Positions 48,681-57,886 of a stretch of DNA of 64,000 nucleotides are shown piece by piece; position 1 is the stretch's first letter; every line of letters starts with the position of its first letter. Source of the DNA: Pseudomonas cerasi. GTDB lineage: Bacteria > Pseudomonadota > Gammaproteobacteria > Pseudomonadales > Pseudomonadaceae. The stretch is taken from contig NZ_LT222319.1 in assembly GCF_900074915.1 (NCBI RefSeq), forward strand, positions 558,001 to 622,000, written 5' to 3'. A program made the translations under genes and the position numbers. Below the pieces are notes generated by a model, which searched no databases, was not told where the DNA came from, and worked only from the letters and a program-made list of their open reading frames with translations.

Positions 48681-49070
48681 ATGGACCCAACCGACCTAGG
48701 CCCAGGCACAGCTACCTGGCTGGGCGGCACGGGCACAATTCTGCTTGGCGGCTTTCTATGGCTGCGCAAGTTTCTTTCCAGAGATGCAACAGACCGGGCG
48801 ATGGACAACGCGGACATCGGTACGGTGCGCCGCCTCAATGAACTGCTCGACTCCGAGCGCCAGGCGCGCAAGGAAGCTGAAGCGCGGGCTGATCAGTTCG
48901 CCAAGGAGCGCAACGAGCTCGCCGCAGCGGTTGGGCGGATGGAGGGCAAGATCGAAGCCCTCACCAGCCACATCGTTCAACTCACCGACAAGGTCACCAC
49001 GCAAAGCGCCGAAATAGCCCGGCTGCGATCCCAACTCGGAGGTGCAAACGATGCACAGATGCGCAATTGA
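48681..49070 (+). CDS. Small membrane-anchored coiled-coil protein, holin candidate
   Basis: The 129-residue protein has one N-terminal membrane segment (TWLGGTGTILLGGFLWLRKF) and a long charged coiled coil (about residues 50-115, RRLNELLDSERQARKEAEAR). The position and topology suggest a holin or a lysis accessory, but no specific family was recognised. The ATG at 48681 follows CGGAG. The gene overlaps the next by 20 nt. Confidence 0.7.
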   Translation: MDPTDLGPGTATWLGGTGTILLGGFLWLRKFLSRDATDRAMDNADIGTVRRLNELLDSERQARKEAEARADQFAKERNELAAAVGRMEGKIEALTSHIVQLTDKVTTQSAEIARLRSQLGGANDAQMRN

Positions 49071-49389
49071 TTTCATCGCTCGCCATTGGTGGCGGCGCCT
49101 GGAGGTCTGGCTGATTTCCGTGCTGCTGATCGCTGGCTGCCTGATGCTCGGTTTTCAGGCCGGGCAGTGGTCGGCGAATGCCGAGCATACGCAGCAGCTG
49201 GCCGAGGTTCGCAATGCCTACGACGCAGCACTGGGCAAGCGCGACCGGCGCCTGGACAGGCTGGCCGAAACCACCACCCAGGCGGCAGACAAGGTCGAGA
49301 GTGCTGCATCAATTGCCAATCAGGCCGCTCACACGGCCAGCCGTGCTGCAGACAAGGCTGATGAGGCGTTGGGCAAGGCGAACCAGTAG
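49051..49389 (+). CDS. Small membrane protein with Ala-rich coiled coil
   Basis: The 112-residue protein has a short basic N-terminus, one membrane segment (VWLISVLLIAGCLMLGFQAG) and a hydrophilic helix with heptad-like Ala repeats (SAASIANQAAHTASRAADKA). The ATG at 49051 follows GGAGGT and is preferred over a GTG at 49042. It resembles an Rz-like or holin-associated protein but has no recognised family. Confidence 0.7.
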   Translation: MHRCAIDFIARHWWRRLEVWLISVLLIAGCLMLGFQAGQWSANAEHTQQLAEVRNAYDAALGKRDRRLDRLAETTTQAADKVESAASIANQAAHTASRAADKADEALGKANQ

Positions 49390-49435
49390 GCGTTTCCCAC
49401 GCCGCAATCAACCTTCAACACACGCGGAACCCCTC

Positions 49436-50026
49436 ATGAAGATAACCCCGATAGTTGCCCACTTGCAGGCGACCTGCCCGAGCTTTGCCGGGCGAATCAG
49501 TGCCGGTATCGACTGGGCGGCGGTCGCCCTCGGTGATCAGCTCGCCCACCCGTCGGCGTACGTGATTGCCACTGGCGATCAGTCCACCGCCAACGATTTG
49601 CAGAACGTCATTCGCCAGAACATCACCGACACGATCGATGTCGTGGTGGTGCTCGATGGCGGTGACAAGCGCGGGCAGGAAGCCAGTGAGCAACTGCATG
49701 CCCTGCGCGCCGAACTGTGGCGTGCGCTGGTGGGCTGGAACCCGGATCACGATTACGACGCGATGCAGTACACCGGTGGCGCGCTGGTGCAGATCAGCGG
49801 CGACCGGGTGACGTATCGCTTCGGCTTTGCAGCGCAGTTTCAACTGGGCCGCAATACCTCCGATCAGCCTGCCGAGACCTGGCACGAAGCGTATCTGGAT
49901 GGTTTGCCCGGGTTTACCGGCGCCACCATTGAGATGGACTGCGTTGACCCCGCAGATCCGAACCTGAAATCCCCCGGCCCTGATGGCCGTATCGAAGCGA
50001 AGTTCACAGCAGAGGTAACCCCATGA
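49436..50026 (+). CDS. Mu gp37-like tail protein (DUF1834)
   Basis: The 196-residue protein has the gp37/DUF1834 pattern (MKITPIVAHLQATCPSFAGR, then IDVVVVLDGGDKRGQEASEQ and DYDAMQYTGGALVQIS). It occupies the tail-terminator-like position directly before the small DUF2635 gene and the sheath, exactly as in Mu. It overlaps the next gene by 4 nt. Confidence 0.85.
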   Translation: MKITPIVAHLQATCPSFAGRISAGIDWAAVALGDQLAHPSAYVIATGDQSTANDLQNVIRQNITDTIDVVVVLDGGDKRGQEASEQLHALRAELWRALVGWNPDHDYDAMQYTGGALVQISGDRVTYRFGFAAQFQLGRNTSDQPAETWHEAYLDGLPGFTGATIEMDCVDPADPNLKSPGPDGRIEAKFTAEVTP

Positions 50027-50211
50027 CTCAACGCATCACTGTAGTACCGGCCGAGGGCCGCACTGTGCCGGATCCGGAGGCGGGCGATTTGCTGCCCGTC
50101 GAAGGCCGGCAGGTGACCTTCAACGCCTGGTGGCAGCGTCGTCAGAACGACGGCGACATCACCCTCAAAACCGAGCAATCCACCACCACCCATCAAGCCT
50201 TCACGGCTTAA
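50023..50211 (+). CDS. DUF2635 family protein (Mu gp38-like)
   Basis: The 62-residue protein starts MTQRITVVPAEGRTVPDPEA and ends TTHQAFTA, typical of DUF2635 proteins found just upstream of the tail sheath in Mu-like phages. The ATG overlaps the gp37-like stop. The function is unknown. Confidence 0.85.
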   Translation: MTQRITVVPAEGRTVPDPEAGDLLPVEGRQVTFNAWWQRRQNDGDITLKTEQSTTTHQAFTA

Positions 50212-50229
50212 CCAAGAGGAAGCCAAACA

Positions 50230-51726
50230 ATGGCTATCAGCTTTAACAACATTCCATCCGATGTTCGCGTTCCGCTGTTTTATGCGGAGATGGACAACTC
50301 GGCCGCCAACAGCGCGTCGGCCAGCATGCGTCGACTGATCGTTGCGCAGGTCAACGACGATGTGTCCGGCCCTGAACTGGGTTCTCTGGTGCTGGTGCCA
50401 AGCGTGGCGTTGGCGAAAAACATCGGCGGTCAGGGCTCCATGCTGGCCGCCATGTATGAAACCTGGCGCAAGGCGGACCCCACCGGCGAAGTCTGGTGCC
50501 TGCCGCTGCTCAATACCGAAGGCGCCAAGGCCGGCGCGAAAGTCACCCTCAGCGGGGCGGCGACCGAAGCCGGTCTGCTGAACCTGTATGTCGGCGGCAT
50601 GCGAGTGCAGGCCACTGTCGTTAATGGCGCAACCGCTGCCCAGGCGGCCACGGCACTGTCGGTGAAAATCAACGCCACACCTGATCTGCCGATCACCGCG
50701 GCTGTCGAAGCGGGTGTGCTGACCCTTTCCTGCAAATGGAGCGGGGCAAGCGGCAATGACATCCAGCTGGAATTCAATCGCCAGGGCAAGACCAATGGCG
50801 AAGTCATTCCTGCCGGCCTGACGGCGGCAGTCACCGCCATGACTGGTGGCGTAGGTACGCCTGATCAGCTCAAGGCACTGGCTGCGCTGGGCGATGAGCC
50901 GTTCGAGTTCATCTGCATGCCCTGGACCGACACCGCCACGCTGGATGCCTGGAAAGCGGCAATGGACGACAGCACCGGTCGCTGGAGCTGGGCGCGTCAG
51001 TTGTACGGTCACGTTTACAGCGCCAAGCGCGGCACGGTCGGTACGCTGGTGGCCGCAGGTCAACTGCGCAACGATCAGCACATCACCCTGCAGGGTGTCG
51101 AAAACGGTGTGCCGCAACCTGTCTGGCTGCAAGCCGCTGCCCTGGCTGCGCGCACGGCGGTGTTCATTTCTGCCGACGCCAGCCGTCCGACCCAGAGCGG
51201 CACCATGCCTGGTATCGATCCGGCTCCGGCCAGTCAGCGTTTCACCCTGACCGAGCGTGAGTCGCTGCTGCGTTACGGCATCGCCACGGCGTACTACGAA
51301 GGCGGTTACGTGCGCATTCAGCGTTCGATCACCACCTACCAGAAGAACGCTTACGGCCAGGCGGACAACTCGTACCTGGACAGTGAAACCATGCACCAGT
51401 CGGCGTTCATCATCCGTCGTCTGCAAGGCATCATCACCAGCAAGTACGGCCGCCACAAGCTGGCCAACGATGGCACGCGCTTCGGTGCCGGCCAGCCGAT
51501 CATCACGCCGAGCACCATCCGTGGCGAGTTGATTGCGCAATACGCACGTCTTGAAGAAGAGGGTCATGTGGAGAACGCCGAAACGTTCGCCCAGCACCTG
51601 ATTGTCGAGCGTGACGGCAATGACCCAAGCCGCGTGAACGTGATGTTCCCGCCTGACTACATCAACGGCCTGCGCGTGTTCGCGCTGCTCAACCAGTTCC
51701 GCTTGCAGTACGACGAAGCGGCATAA
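50230..51726 (+). CDS. Contractile tail sheath protein (Mu gpL-like)
   Basis: The 498-residue protein is the sheath that contracts to drive the tube through the target envelope. It has the N-terminal AISFNNIPSDVRVPLFYAEM and the C-terminal sheath stretch YINGLRVFALLNQFRLQYDE. A beta-rich insertion domain sits around residues 85-205. Its length is typical of Mu-type sheaths. It is a strong marker of an R-type (contractile) tailocin. A terminator lies 20 nt beyond the stop. Confidence 0.93.
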   Translation: MAISFNNIPSDVRVPLFYAEMDNSAANSASASMRRLIVAQVNDDVSGPELGSLVLVPSVALAKNIGGQGSMLAAMYETWRKADPTGEVWCLPLLNTEGAKAGAKVTLSGAATEAGLLNLYVGGMRVQATVVNGATAAQAATALSVKINATPDLPITAAVEAGVLTLSCKWSGASGNDIQLEFNRQGKTNGEVIPAGLTAAVTAMTGGVGTPDQLKALAALGDEPFEFICMPWTDTATLDAWKAAMDDSTGRWSWARQLYGHVYSAKRGTVGTLVAAGQLRNDQHITLQGVENGVPQPVWLQAAALAARTAVFISADASRPTQSGTMPGIDPAPASQRFTLTERESLLRYGIATAYYEGGYVRIQRSITTYQKNAYGQADNSYLDSETMHQSAFIIRRLQGIITSKYGRHKLANDGTRFGAGQPIITPSTIRGELIAQYARLEEEGHVENAETFAQHLIVERDGNDPSRVNVMFPPDYINGLRVFALLNQFRLQYDEAA

Positions 51727-51746
51727 GCCTAACCAACCCTTTCAAG

Positions 51747-51767
51747 CCCGCCTCGTGCGGGTTTTTT
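51747..51767 (+). terminator. Terminator between sheath and tube genes
   Basis: CCCGC-CTCGT-GCGGG followed by six T residues lies between sheath and tube. Partial termination here would fit the different copy numbers needed of structural proteins. Confidence 0.85.
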
Positions 51768-51786
51768 CATTCTGGAGATAAACAAC

Positions 51787-52134
51787 ATGGGTCAGAAAGT
51801 TGCGGGTACCTGCTACATCAAAGTGGATGGCACCCAATTGACCATCAGCGGCGGCGGCGAAGCGCCTCTGATGAACATCAAGCGCGAGACGGTCGTGCCT
51901 GGTTACTACAAGGAAACCGAAAAGGCCGCCTGGTTGAAATTCACCGCCGTGCATACCGCGGATCTGCCGCTCAAGCTGCTCACTACCGGTGTGGATATGA
52001 CCATCACCTGTGAGTTCAAGAACGGCAAGACCTACGTCCTGTCCGGCGCCTACCTGGTGGATACGCCGAGCAGCAAAGCTGACGACGGCACCATCGAGCT
52101 GCAATTCGACGGCAATCAGGGGAGCTGGCAATGA
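51787..52134 (+). CDS. Tail tube protein (Mu gpM-like)
   Basis: The 115-residue protein (MGQKVAGTCYIKVDGTQLTI, SSKADDGTIELQFDGNQGSW) matches Mu-type tube subunits that stack inside the sheath. It follows the sheath gene, as usual, and overlaps the chaperone gene by 4 nt. Confidence 0.9.
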   Translation: MGQKVAGTCYIKVDGTQLTISGGGEAPLMNIKRETVVPGYYKETEKAAWLKFTAVHTADLPLKLLTTGVDMTITCEFKNGKTYVLSGAYLVDTPSSKADDGTIELQFDGNQGSWQ

Positions 52135-52558
52135 GTGAAGTCATCGACCTGGCCAGCCCGATCGAAGCGCACGGCGAAACCCTTTCGCAACTGACCTTCC
52201 GGCGCCCTACGGCGCAGGAAGCGCGGGCTATCAAGGCTCTGCCGTACAGGATCGACAAGAACGAGGAAGTTTCCCTGGATCTGGACGTGGCGGCGAAGTA
52301 CATCGCCGTCTGCGCCGGCATCCCGCCCTCGTCGGTCAATCAGATGGACCTGTGCGACATCAATACGCTGAGCTGGAAGGTTGCGAGTTTTTTCATGGCA
52401 GCGGCATCAGCGACCTCGAAGGACTGATCGCCGTCGTTTACGACCTCGCGTATTTCTGGAAGACCGATCCCGAACTGATGATGTCCAGGGAGCTGGACGT
52501 CATCACCGAGTCGATCTTGCAGACGCAACGCATCAACCAGATCCTGCAGGGGGAGTGA
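52131..52558 (+). CDS. Tail assembly chaperone with programmed -1 frameshift (Mu gp41-like)
   Basis: The zero frame (52131-52427, 98 residues, MSEVIDLASPIEAHGETLSQ) is a gpE/gp41-like tail chaperone. A second frame in the -1 phase continues from inside it to 52558 (GISDLEGLIAVVYDLAYFWK). A slippery heptamer T_TTT_TTC (52388-52394) lies in the correct phase near the zero-frame end. Programmed slippage would give a longer fusion product in the manner of gpG/gpGT and Mu gp41. The fused protein guides tape-measure assembly. The short form is 98 residues and the long form about 142. Confidence 0.85.
52388..52394 (+). other. Slippery heptanucleotide for -1 ribosomal frameshift
   Basis: TTTTTTC sits in zero-frame phase T TTT TTC (codons AGT TTT TTC), the canonical X XXY YYZ pattern. 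It joins the short chaperone frame to the downstream -1 frame that ends at the tape-measure start. Confidence 0.75.
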
Positions 52559-54825
52559 TGGCAGACACTATCAAGACGCTGATTACCGGCGTCGACCAGC
52601 TGTCTCCAACGCTGGCAACTATCCGCAACAATGTCAAAGGCCTCGAGACCAGTCTGGGGGCCATAGAACTTGGCAAGGCAGTCACGGACAACGCTTTGGC
52701 GGGGCCTTTGATTGCCGGGGTAAAGGCAGCGATCGGTTTCGAGACCAGCATGGCCGGCGTGAAACGGTCGGTCACCTTTGAAACACCGCAACAGTTCCAG
52801 CAGATGAGTTCCGACATTCTGGACCTCAGTGAACGGCTGCCGGAAAGCGCCAACGGTATCGCGGCGATTGTCGCCGCGGGTGCCAAGGCCAATGTACCGC
52901 GCGAAGAACTGACCGGGTTTGCCAGCGACGCCGTGAAAATGGGCGTCGCATTCGATCAGACAGCGGCCGAGTCGGGCGACATGATGGCCTCATGGCGGTC
53001 ATCGTTTCAGATGACTCAGCCGCAGGTCACGGCGTTGTCCGAGAAGATCAACGTGCTCGGCGGCAACAACCTGGAAAAGAAAATCGCCACCATGGTCACT
53101 GCAATGGGCCCGCTCGGGCCGGTTGCGGGGATGGCCTCCGGGCAACTGGCGGCCATGGGCGCAACCCTGGCCAGCGTCGATGTGCCGGCCGATGTGGCCG
53201 CCAGCGGCATGAAGCGTTTCATGCAGTCGTTGACCGAAGGGGGCGCGGCGAAAGCCGGGGCGTTCGAGGCGTTGCAGCTCGACGTCAACCAGCTGACCCA
53301 AGGCATGCAGAGTGACCCGTCCGGGACCATTGAAAAGGTTCTGACGGCGGTTTCCAGTGTTGATCCCGGCAAACAGTCGGACGTCATCACGCAGCTGTTC
53401 GGTGCCGAATCGCTGGGCGCGATCACGCCGCTGCTGGCCCACCTCGATGTGCTCAGGTCCAACCTGGCCAAGGTCGGGGAGGGCGTGCAAAACAGCGGCT
53501 CCATCGAGAAGGAGTTCGCAGACAACTCCCAGACCACGGCCACTGCCATCAAAGAGATGACCAACCGTGTCGATCGTCTGGGCATCAATATCGGCAGTAT
53601 GTTCCTGCCGGCGATGAACGAAGCAATGGCCGTGATCGGGCCGATGATTTCTCAGGTCGCCGCGCTGGCGGCCGAACACCCTGGCGTGATCAAGGGTGTG
53701 GTGGCCGCTGCGATTGCGTTCGGTGTATTGCAAGTTGCGGTCATGACCGCGACGACCGCCATGAGCGTACTTAGCGCGGTGATGGGCCTGTCACCGCTGG
53801 GCCTGATCGTGCGCGGCCTCGCGCTGGCGGCAGGTTTTCTGATCGCCAACTGGTCGACCGTCGCACCTTATTTCCAGGCGGTCTGGGAGGCGATTCGCGG
53901 ACCGGTGATGGCGCTGTGGGACGTACTCAAGGCGGTCTTCGCTTGGACGCCGCTGGGCATGATCGCAGCCAACTGGCAGCCACTGACCGAATTCTTTGCT
54001 GCGCTGTGGAACGTGATCAAGGCGCTGGCCACGCCGTTTTTCGATTTTCTGCAGACGCTGTTTGCGTGGTCGCCATTGGGCATGGTTGTGGCCAACTGGC
54101 AGCCGTTGTCCGAGTTCTTTGCTGCGCTGTGGGACGTGATCAAGGCGCTGGCCACGCCGTTTTTTGATTTTCTGCAGACGCTGTTTGCGTGGTCGCCATT
54201 GGGCATGGTCGTGGCCAACTGGCAGCCGCTGTCCGAGTACCTGGCCGGCCTGTGGGAAACCATCAAGGCCGAGGCGCAACCGTTTACCGATGTGCTGGCA
54301 ACGCTGTTCAGTTTTTCGCCGCTGGGCATGGTCATCGAGAACTGGCAGCCGATCAAAACCTGGTTCGCAGGTCTGTGGGCGGGCATCAAGCCATTCATCG
54401 AACCGATCATGAGCCGGTTTGGTGGCGACACTGATAAGACTGTCCTGCAGAGGGCGACCGAGACGGCCAATCGGTTCGCGGAAGAACAGCGGATACGCAA
54501 CGCAGGGCCGGGCGGCGGGACCGGTGCGTTTCTGGCGGCCGGTGCCGTCGAGAACGTTCGCATGAATCAGCAGTTGCTCAATCAGGCCACTGGCGTGCCG
54601 TCGACCAGCCAATTGCTCGGCGTACCCACCCCGCTGGCGCCCGGCAGCCTGTTGTTGCAACAGGGCGCAGCCGGGGCCGGCCCGCGACTTGAAGGCGAGC
54701 TCAACATTCGCTTTGAAAACGCGCCGTTGGGCATGCGCGCCGGACAAGTGCAAACCAACCAGCCGGGTTTGACGATATCGCCAAACGTCGGTTATCGAAC
54801 CCTCGGCGCAGGAGCCGGATCATGA
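52558..54825 (+). CDS. Tail tape measure protein (Mu gp42-like)
   Basis: The 755-residue protein sets tail length and aids delivery. It starts at the ATG at 52558, overlapping the chaperone stop; the open frame upstream of it is spurious. It has an N-terminal coiled-coil region, hydrophobic segments near residues 385-435 (KGVVAAAIAFGVLQVAVMTA) and a tandem repeat of 41 residues. That repeat begins near residue 463 (WTPLGM, WSPLGM, WSPLGM, FSPLGM at nucleotides 53944, 54067, 54190 and 54313, exactly 123 nt apart). Confidence 0.9.
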   Translation: MADTIKTLITGVDQLSPTLATIRNNVKGLETSLGAIELGKAVTDNALAGPLIAGVKAAIGFETSMAGVKRSVTFETPQQFQQMSSDILDLSERLPESANGIAAIVAAGAKANVPREELTGFASDAVKMGVAFDQTAAESGDMMASWRSSFQMTQPQVTALSEKINVLGGNNLEKKIATMVTAMGPLGPVAGMASGQLAAMGATLASVDVPADVAASGMKRFMQSLTEGGAAKAGAFEALQLDVNQLTQGMQSDPSGTIEKVLTAVSSVDPGKQSDVITQLFGAESLGAITPLLAHLDVLRSNLAKVGEGVQNSGSIEKEFADNSQTTATAIKEMTNRVDRLGINIGSMFLPAMNEAMAVIGPMISQVAALAAEHPGVIKGVVAAAIAFGVLQVAVMTATTAMSVLSAVMGLSPLGLIVRGLALAAGFLIANWSTVAPYFQAVWEAIRGPVMALWDVLKAVFAWTPLGMIAANWQPLTEFFAALWNVIKALATPFFDFLQTLFAWSPLGMVVANWQPLSEFFAALWDVIKALATPFFDFLQTLFAWSPLGMVVANWQPLSEYLAGLWETIKAEAQPFTDVLATLFSFSPLGMVIENWQPIKTWFAGLWAGIKPFIEPIMSRFGGDTDKTVLQRATETANRFAEEQRIRNAGPGGGTGAFLAAGAVENVRMNQQLLNQATGVPSTSQLLGVPTPLAPGSLLLQQGAAGAGPRLEGELNIRFENAPLGMRAGQVQTNQPGLTISPNVGYRTLGAGAGS
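53940..54400 (+). repeat. 123-bp tandem repeats inside the tape measure gene
   Basis: Four consecutive 123-nt units encode PLGM-V-ANWQPL and F-ALWDVIKALATPFFD-type 41-residue modules. The two central units are nearly identical at the nucleotide level, indicating recent duplication; the outer units have diverged. Copy-number change here would alter tail length in frame. Confidence 0.88.
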
Positions 54826-56246
54826 GTACATGGCGTGACAGCCTGCTGCCGGCGTCTTTCCGTGGCGTCGGTTTTTTCATTGAAAAAGCCGTCGTTCCGG
54901 CAGGTCGCAAGGGGCAGTTGCATGAGTTTCCACAACGCGACGAGCCTTATTTCGAGTCGCTGGGCAAACAGTCGAAAGTGCATACGCTGACGGGGTTCAT
55001 TGTCGGTCCCGACTGTTTCGAACAGCGAGACAGACTGCTACAGGCACTGGAGCAGGAAGGTGCCGGCGAGCTGGTGCATCCGTGGTTGGGTCGTGTGCAG
55101 GTCCAGGTTGGCGAGTGCGGCGTCACACACAACCTGAACGAAGGCGGACTCGTCCGACTGGACCTGAAATTCTATCCGGCCAACCCGCTCAAGTTTCCCG
55201 TGTCGACGCTCAATACGCGACGGCAGTTGCTGGGCGCGTCCGAGAGCCTGCTGGATTCGGCGCTCAGGCGCTACCGCTCGGTGATGGCCACAGTGGACGC
55301 GGTACGTATCAACATTCAGGCGCTGCGCAGTGCCTTGTCGGGCGTATTTGCGACCATTCAGCGGCAGTTCACACCGTTCATGACGATCTATTCGGATGTC
55401 ACTGCGCTGGTGCATTCGCTGGTCAATGCGCCGTTGACGGTCAGCACGCTGTTTACCACGTTCTTCGCCAGTTTCGACGGGGACAGTCGTCGAGCCAGAA
55501 GAGCTAACGGCACCAGTAGTATTGGCGGGGCGAGTGCCGGGACAAGTGCCGGGTCAGGTTCCGGCAGCTCGACAGGGGGCGGCTCAGGCAGCGGATCCGC
55601 GAGTGGCAGTAACGGCACCGCTGCGAGCAGCGCGGCAGCAAGGTCCGGCAGCAATGGCGGCGTGTCCTCTGTTGAAACGGTCGATTATCGCTCCGTGATT
55701 TCCGAGGCCACGCAACAGGCGGAAGCGGTGTCCGGCATCAATCTGGTTAGCCAGGGCAGCGGGCTGGATACCGGCGTGACAGCTCAGGCCGCGGCCAATC
55801 TGGTTCAGGATGCCTTGTTGGTCAAGGTGGCGAAAATCGTCGCGAGCATGCCGGTTGCGACGACCGTCACGCCGCTCACCTTGGTGCCGTCGCTGGATCA
55901 GCAAGTGACGCAAGCGCTGCAGCGCGTCGATGTGCCGGTTGCCGATGACGTCATCGAACTGCGTGACACGCTGAGTTCGGCGATCTGGGAAGCGTCGTTG
56001 AAAGCCGATCCCGAACATTACCTGGCGCTCAACACGTTGCGTCAGGCGTTGATCAGGCACCTCAACGCGGTGGCGGCCTCCGGTGTACGTCTGGTGGACA
56101 TGAAGGTCTCCGAGCCTTTGCCCGCGCTGGTGCTGGCCTATCGCCGATTCGGTGACGCCAGCCGGGCGCAGGAAATGGTGCAGCGCAATCGGCTGGCCCA
56201 CCCGGGTTTCGTACCGCCAGGCACGCTGAAGATCGCACAGGAGTGA
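54822..56246 (+). CDS. Mu gpN-like DNA-circulation/baseplate protein
   Basis: The 474-residue protein starts STWRDSLLPASFRGVGFFIE, the DNA circulation (Mu gpN) N-terminal signature. In contractile tails these proteins link tube and baseplate. Residues about 230-285 form a Gly/Ser linker (GSGSSTGGGSGSGSASGSNG), unusual for the family and likely flexible. It overlaps the tape measure by 4 nt. Confidence 0.87.
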   Translation: MSTWRDSLLPASFRGVGFFIEKAVVPAGRKGQLHEFPQRDEPYFESLGKQSKVHTLTGFIVGPDCFEQRDRLLQALEQEGAGELVHPWLGRVQVQVGECGVTHNLNEGGLVRLDLKFYPANPLKFPVSTLNTRRQLLGASESLLDSALRRYRSVMATVDAVRINIQALRSALSGVFATIQRQFTPFMTIYSDVTALVHSLVNAPLTVSTLFTTFFASFDGDSRRARRANGTSSIGGASAGTSAGSGSGSSTGGGSGSGSASGSNGTAASSAAARSGSNGGVSSVETVDYRSVISEATQQAEAVSGINLVSQGSGLDTGVTAQAAANLVQDALLVKVAKIVASMPVATTVTPLTLVPSLDQQVTQALQRVDVPVADDVIELRDTLSSAIWEASLKADPEHYLALNTLRQALIRHLNAVAASGVRLVDMKVSEPLPALVLAYRRFGDASRAQEMVQRNRLAHPGFVPPGTLKIAQE

Positions 56247-56249
56247 CCC

Positions 56250-57377
56250 ATGATCGACCCTAACGTTGTCACCCTGACGGTTGACGAGCACGACTACGCC
56301 GGCTGGAAGTCGGTGGAAATCTCTGCCGGGATCGAGCGTCAGGCGCGCAGCTTTGACGTGAGCATTACCTGGCAGTGGCCGGGCACTGAAATCTCGCATC
56401 CGATCACGCCCGGCGCAGCGTGCGAAGTACGTATCGGCGGCGAGTTGATTCTGACCGGCTGGGTGTTTGCCGCGCCGATCAGCTATGACGGCAAGCAAAT
56501 CACGCTAAAGATTTCCGGACGCTCGAAAACCGCCGACCTCATCGACTGCTCGGCCATCAACAGGCCGAGCCAGTGGAAGGAGGTGGGGGTGTTGAAGATT
56601 GTTGAAGCGCTGGCTGCTCCTTATGGTTTGTCGGTGATCAGCGAAATACCGGAGACCTCGAAGATGGCCGATCACACCATCGAGCCTGCCGAAACCGTGT
56701 TCAAGTCCATTGACCGGCTGCTGACCCTGTTCCGGATTTTTTCCACCGATGACGAATACGGCAATGTGGTGCTGGCCAGGCCGGGTAGTCGTGGGCAGAG
56801 CGCAGACGCGCTCGAACTCGGCAAGAATGTGTTGAGCGCCGTCATCACGCGGGACTTTTCCGGGCTTTTTTCCGAGTACCGGGTTATTGGTCAACAGACC
56901 GGTAATGACCAGACGTTCGGCAAGGAGTCGTCGGAGGTCTCGGCAGAAGTCACGGATAACCGGCATGACGACCCTGCGCATAAAAAGCGTCTTCGCGTAC
57001 TGGTCGTTCATGAGGATGCGCCGATCACACCGAAACTTGCCCTGAGTCGCGCCAATTGGGAGCGTGGTCAGCGGGCCGGCAAGGTGCTGCTCACCACCTA
57101 TAAGGTCCAGGGCTGGCGGCAGTCCAACGGGGCGCTCTGGCGGCACAACACCATGGTCCGGGTGATTGATCCGGTCATCGGTTTCACAAGCCGCAACATG
57201 CTGATTTCAGCCGTGACCTACTCGCTGAGCGACCAAGGCACGATCACCACACTGGTGGTCGGTCCGCCTGAAGGTTTCCAGGCCGAGCCAGGTGACCCCA
57301 ACAAGCGCAGCAAGGTGCAGGTCAATCAGGACGCTTACTCCTGGCTGCTGCCCATCGACGAGGAAACAACCTCATGA
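56250..57377 (+). CDS. Baseplate hub protein (Mu gpP/gp44-like)
   Basis: The 375-residue protein has the gp44 hub pattern (VTLTVDEHDYAGWKSVEISA, then RSFDVSITWQWPGTEISHP and RAGKVLLTTYKVQGWRQSNG). Hub trimers sit above the spike. It overlaps the spike gene by 4 nt. Confidence 0.9.
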   Translation: MIDPNVVTLTVDEHDYAGWKSVEISAGIERQARSFDVSITWQWPGTEISHPITPGAACEVRIGGELILTGWVFAAPISYDGKQITLKISGRSKTADLIDCSAINRPSQWKEVGVLKIVEALAAPYGLSVISEIPETSKMADHTIEPAETVFKSIDRLLTLFRIFSTDDEYGNVVLARPGSRGQSADALELGKNVLSAVITRDFSGLFSEYRVIGQQTGNDQTFGKESSEVSAEVTDNRHDDPAHKKRLRVLVVHEDAPITPKLALSRANWERGQRAGKVLLTTYKVQGWRQSNGALWRHNTMVRVIDPVIGFTSRNMLISAVTYSLSDQGTITTLVVGPPEGFQAEPGDPNKRSKVQVNQDAYSWLLPIDEETTS

Positions 57378-57886
57378 GCTTACTCAATCGCATGCTGGTG
57401 CGCGGCACGGTGGTGCTCGCCAGGGCCAGCAGCAAAATGCAGGCGCTGCAAATGCGCCTCACCGCCGGAGAGGTCAAGGACGACATGGAGCACTTCGAAC
57501 CCTATGGCTTCACCAGCAACCCGCTGGCTGGCGCCGAGGGCATTGCCGCCTTCATTGGTGGCGACCGGTCGCACGGTCTGCTGCTGGTGGTGGCCGACCG
57601 GCGCTATCGCCTCAAGGGCCTGGAGTCGGGCGAAGTGGCGATCTATACCGACGAGGGCGACAAGATTCACCTCAAGCGCGGCAAGGTCATCGACATTGAA
57701 ACCGACACCCTGAACATCAAGGCGACGGTGGCCGTGAACTTCGACACACCGCAGATCACCCAGACCGGAAAGATCGTTTCCCAGGGAGACCAGCTTGCCG
57801 CTGGCATCAGCCAGATCAGCCATCTGCACGGCAACGTGCAGGGCGGTAATGGCCAGAGCGGGCCGCCCGTTGGAGGTGCTGGATGA
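57374..57886 (+). CDS. Baseplate spike/assembly protein (Mu gp45-like, gpV type)
   Basis: The 170-residue protein is the membrane-piercing central spike. An OB-like N-terminal part is followed by beta-helix repeats (DTLNIKATVAVNFDTPQITQ). The tip motif HLHGNVQGG holds the HxH pair that in gpV/gp45-type spikes coordinates a metal ion at the tip. It overlaps the gp46-like gene by 4 nt. Confidence 0.9.
   Translation: MSLLNRMLVRGTVVLARASSKMQALQMRLTAGEVKDDMEHFEPYGFTSNPLAGAEGIAAFIGGDRSHGLLLVVADRRYRLKGLESGEVAIYTDEGDKIHLKRGKVIDIETDTLNIKATVAVNFDTPQITQTGKIVSQGDQLAAGISQISHLHGNVQGGNGQSGPPVGGAG

Noticed and set aside
52381..52557. N-terminal extension of the tape measure in the same open frame
   Set aside because: The stretch overlaps the chaperone fusion frame and translates to Arg-rich nonsense. 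The ATG at 52558, with a GGGGAG site, gives the proper N-terminus.
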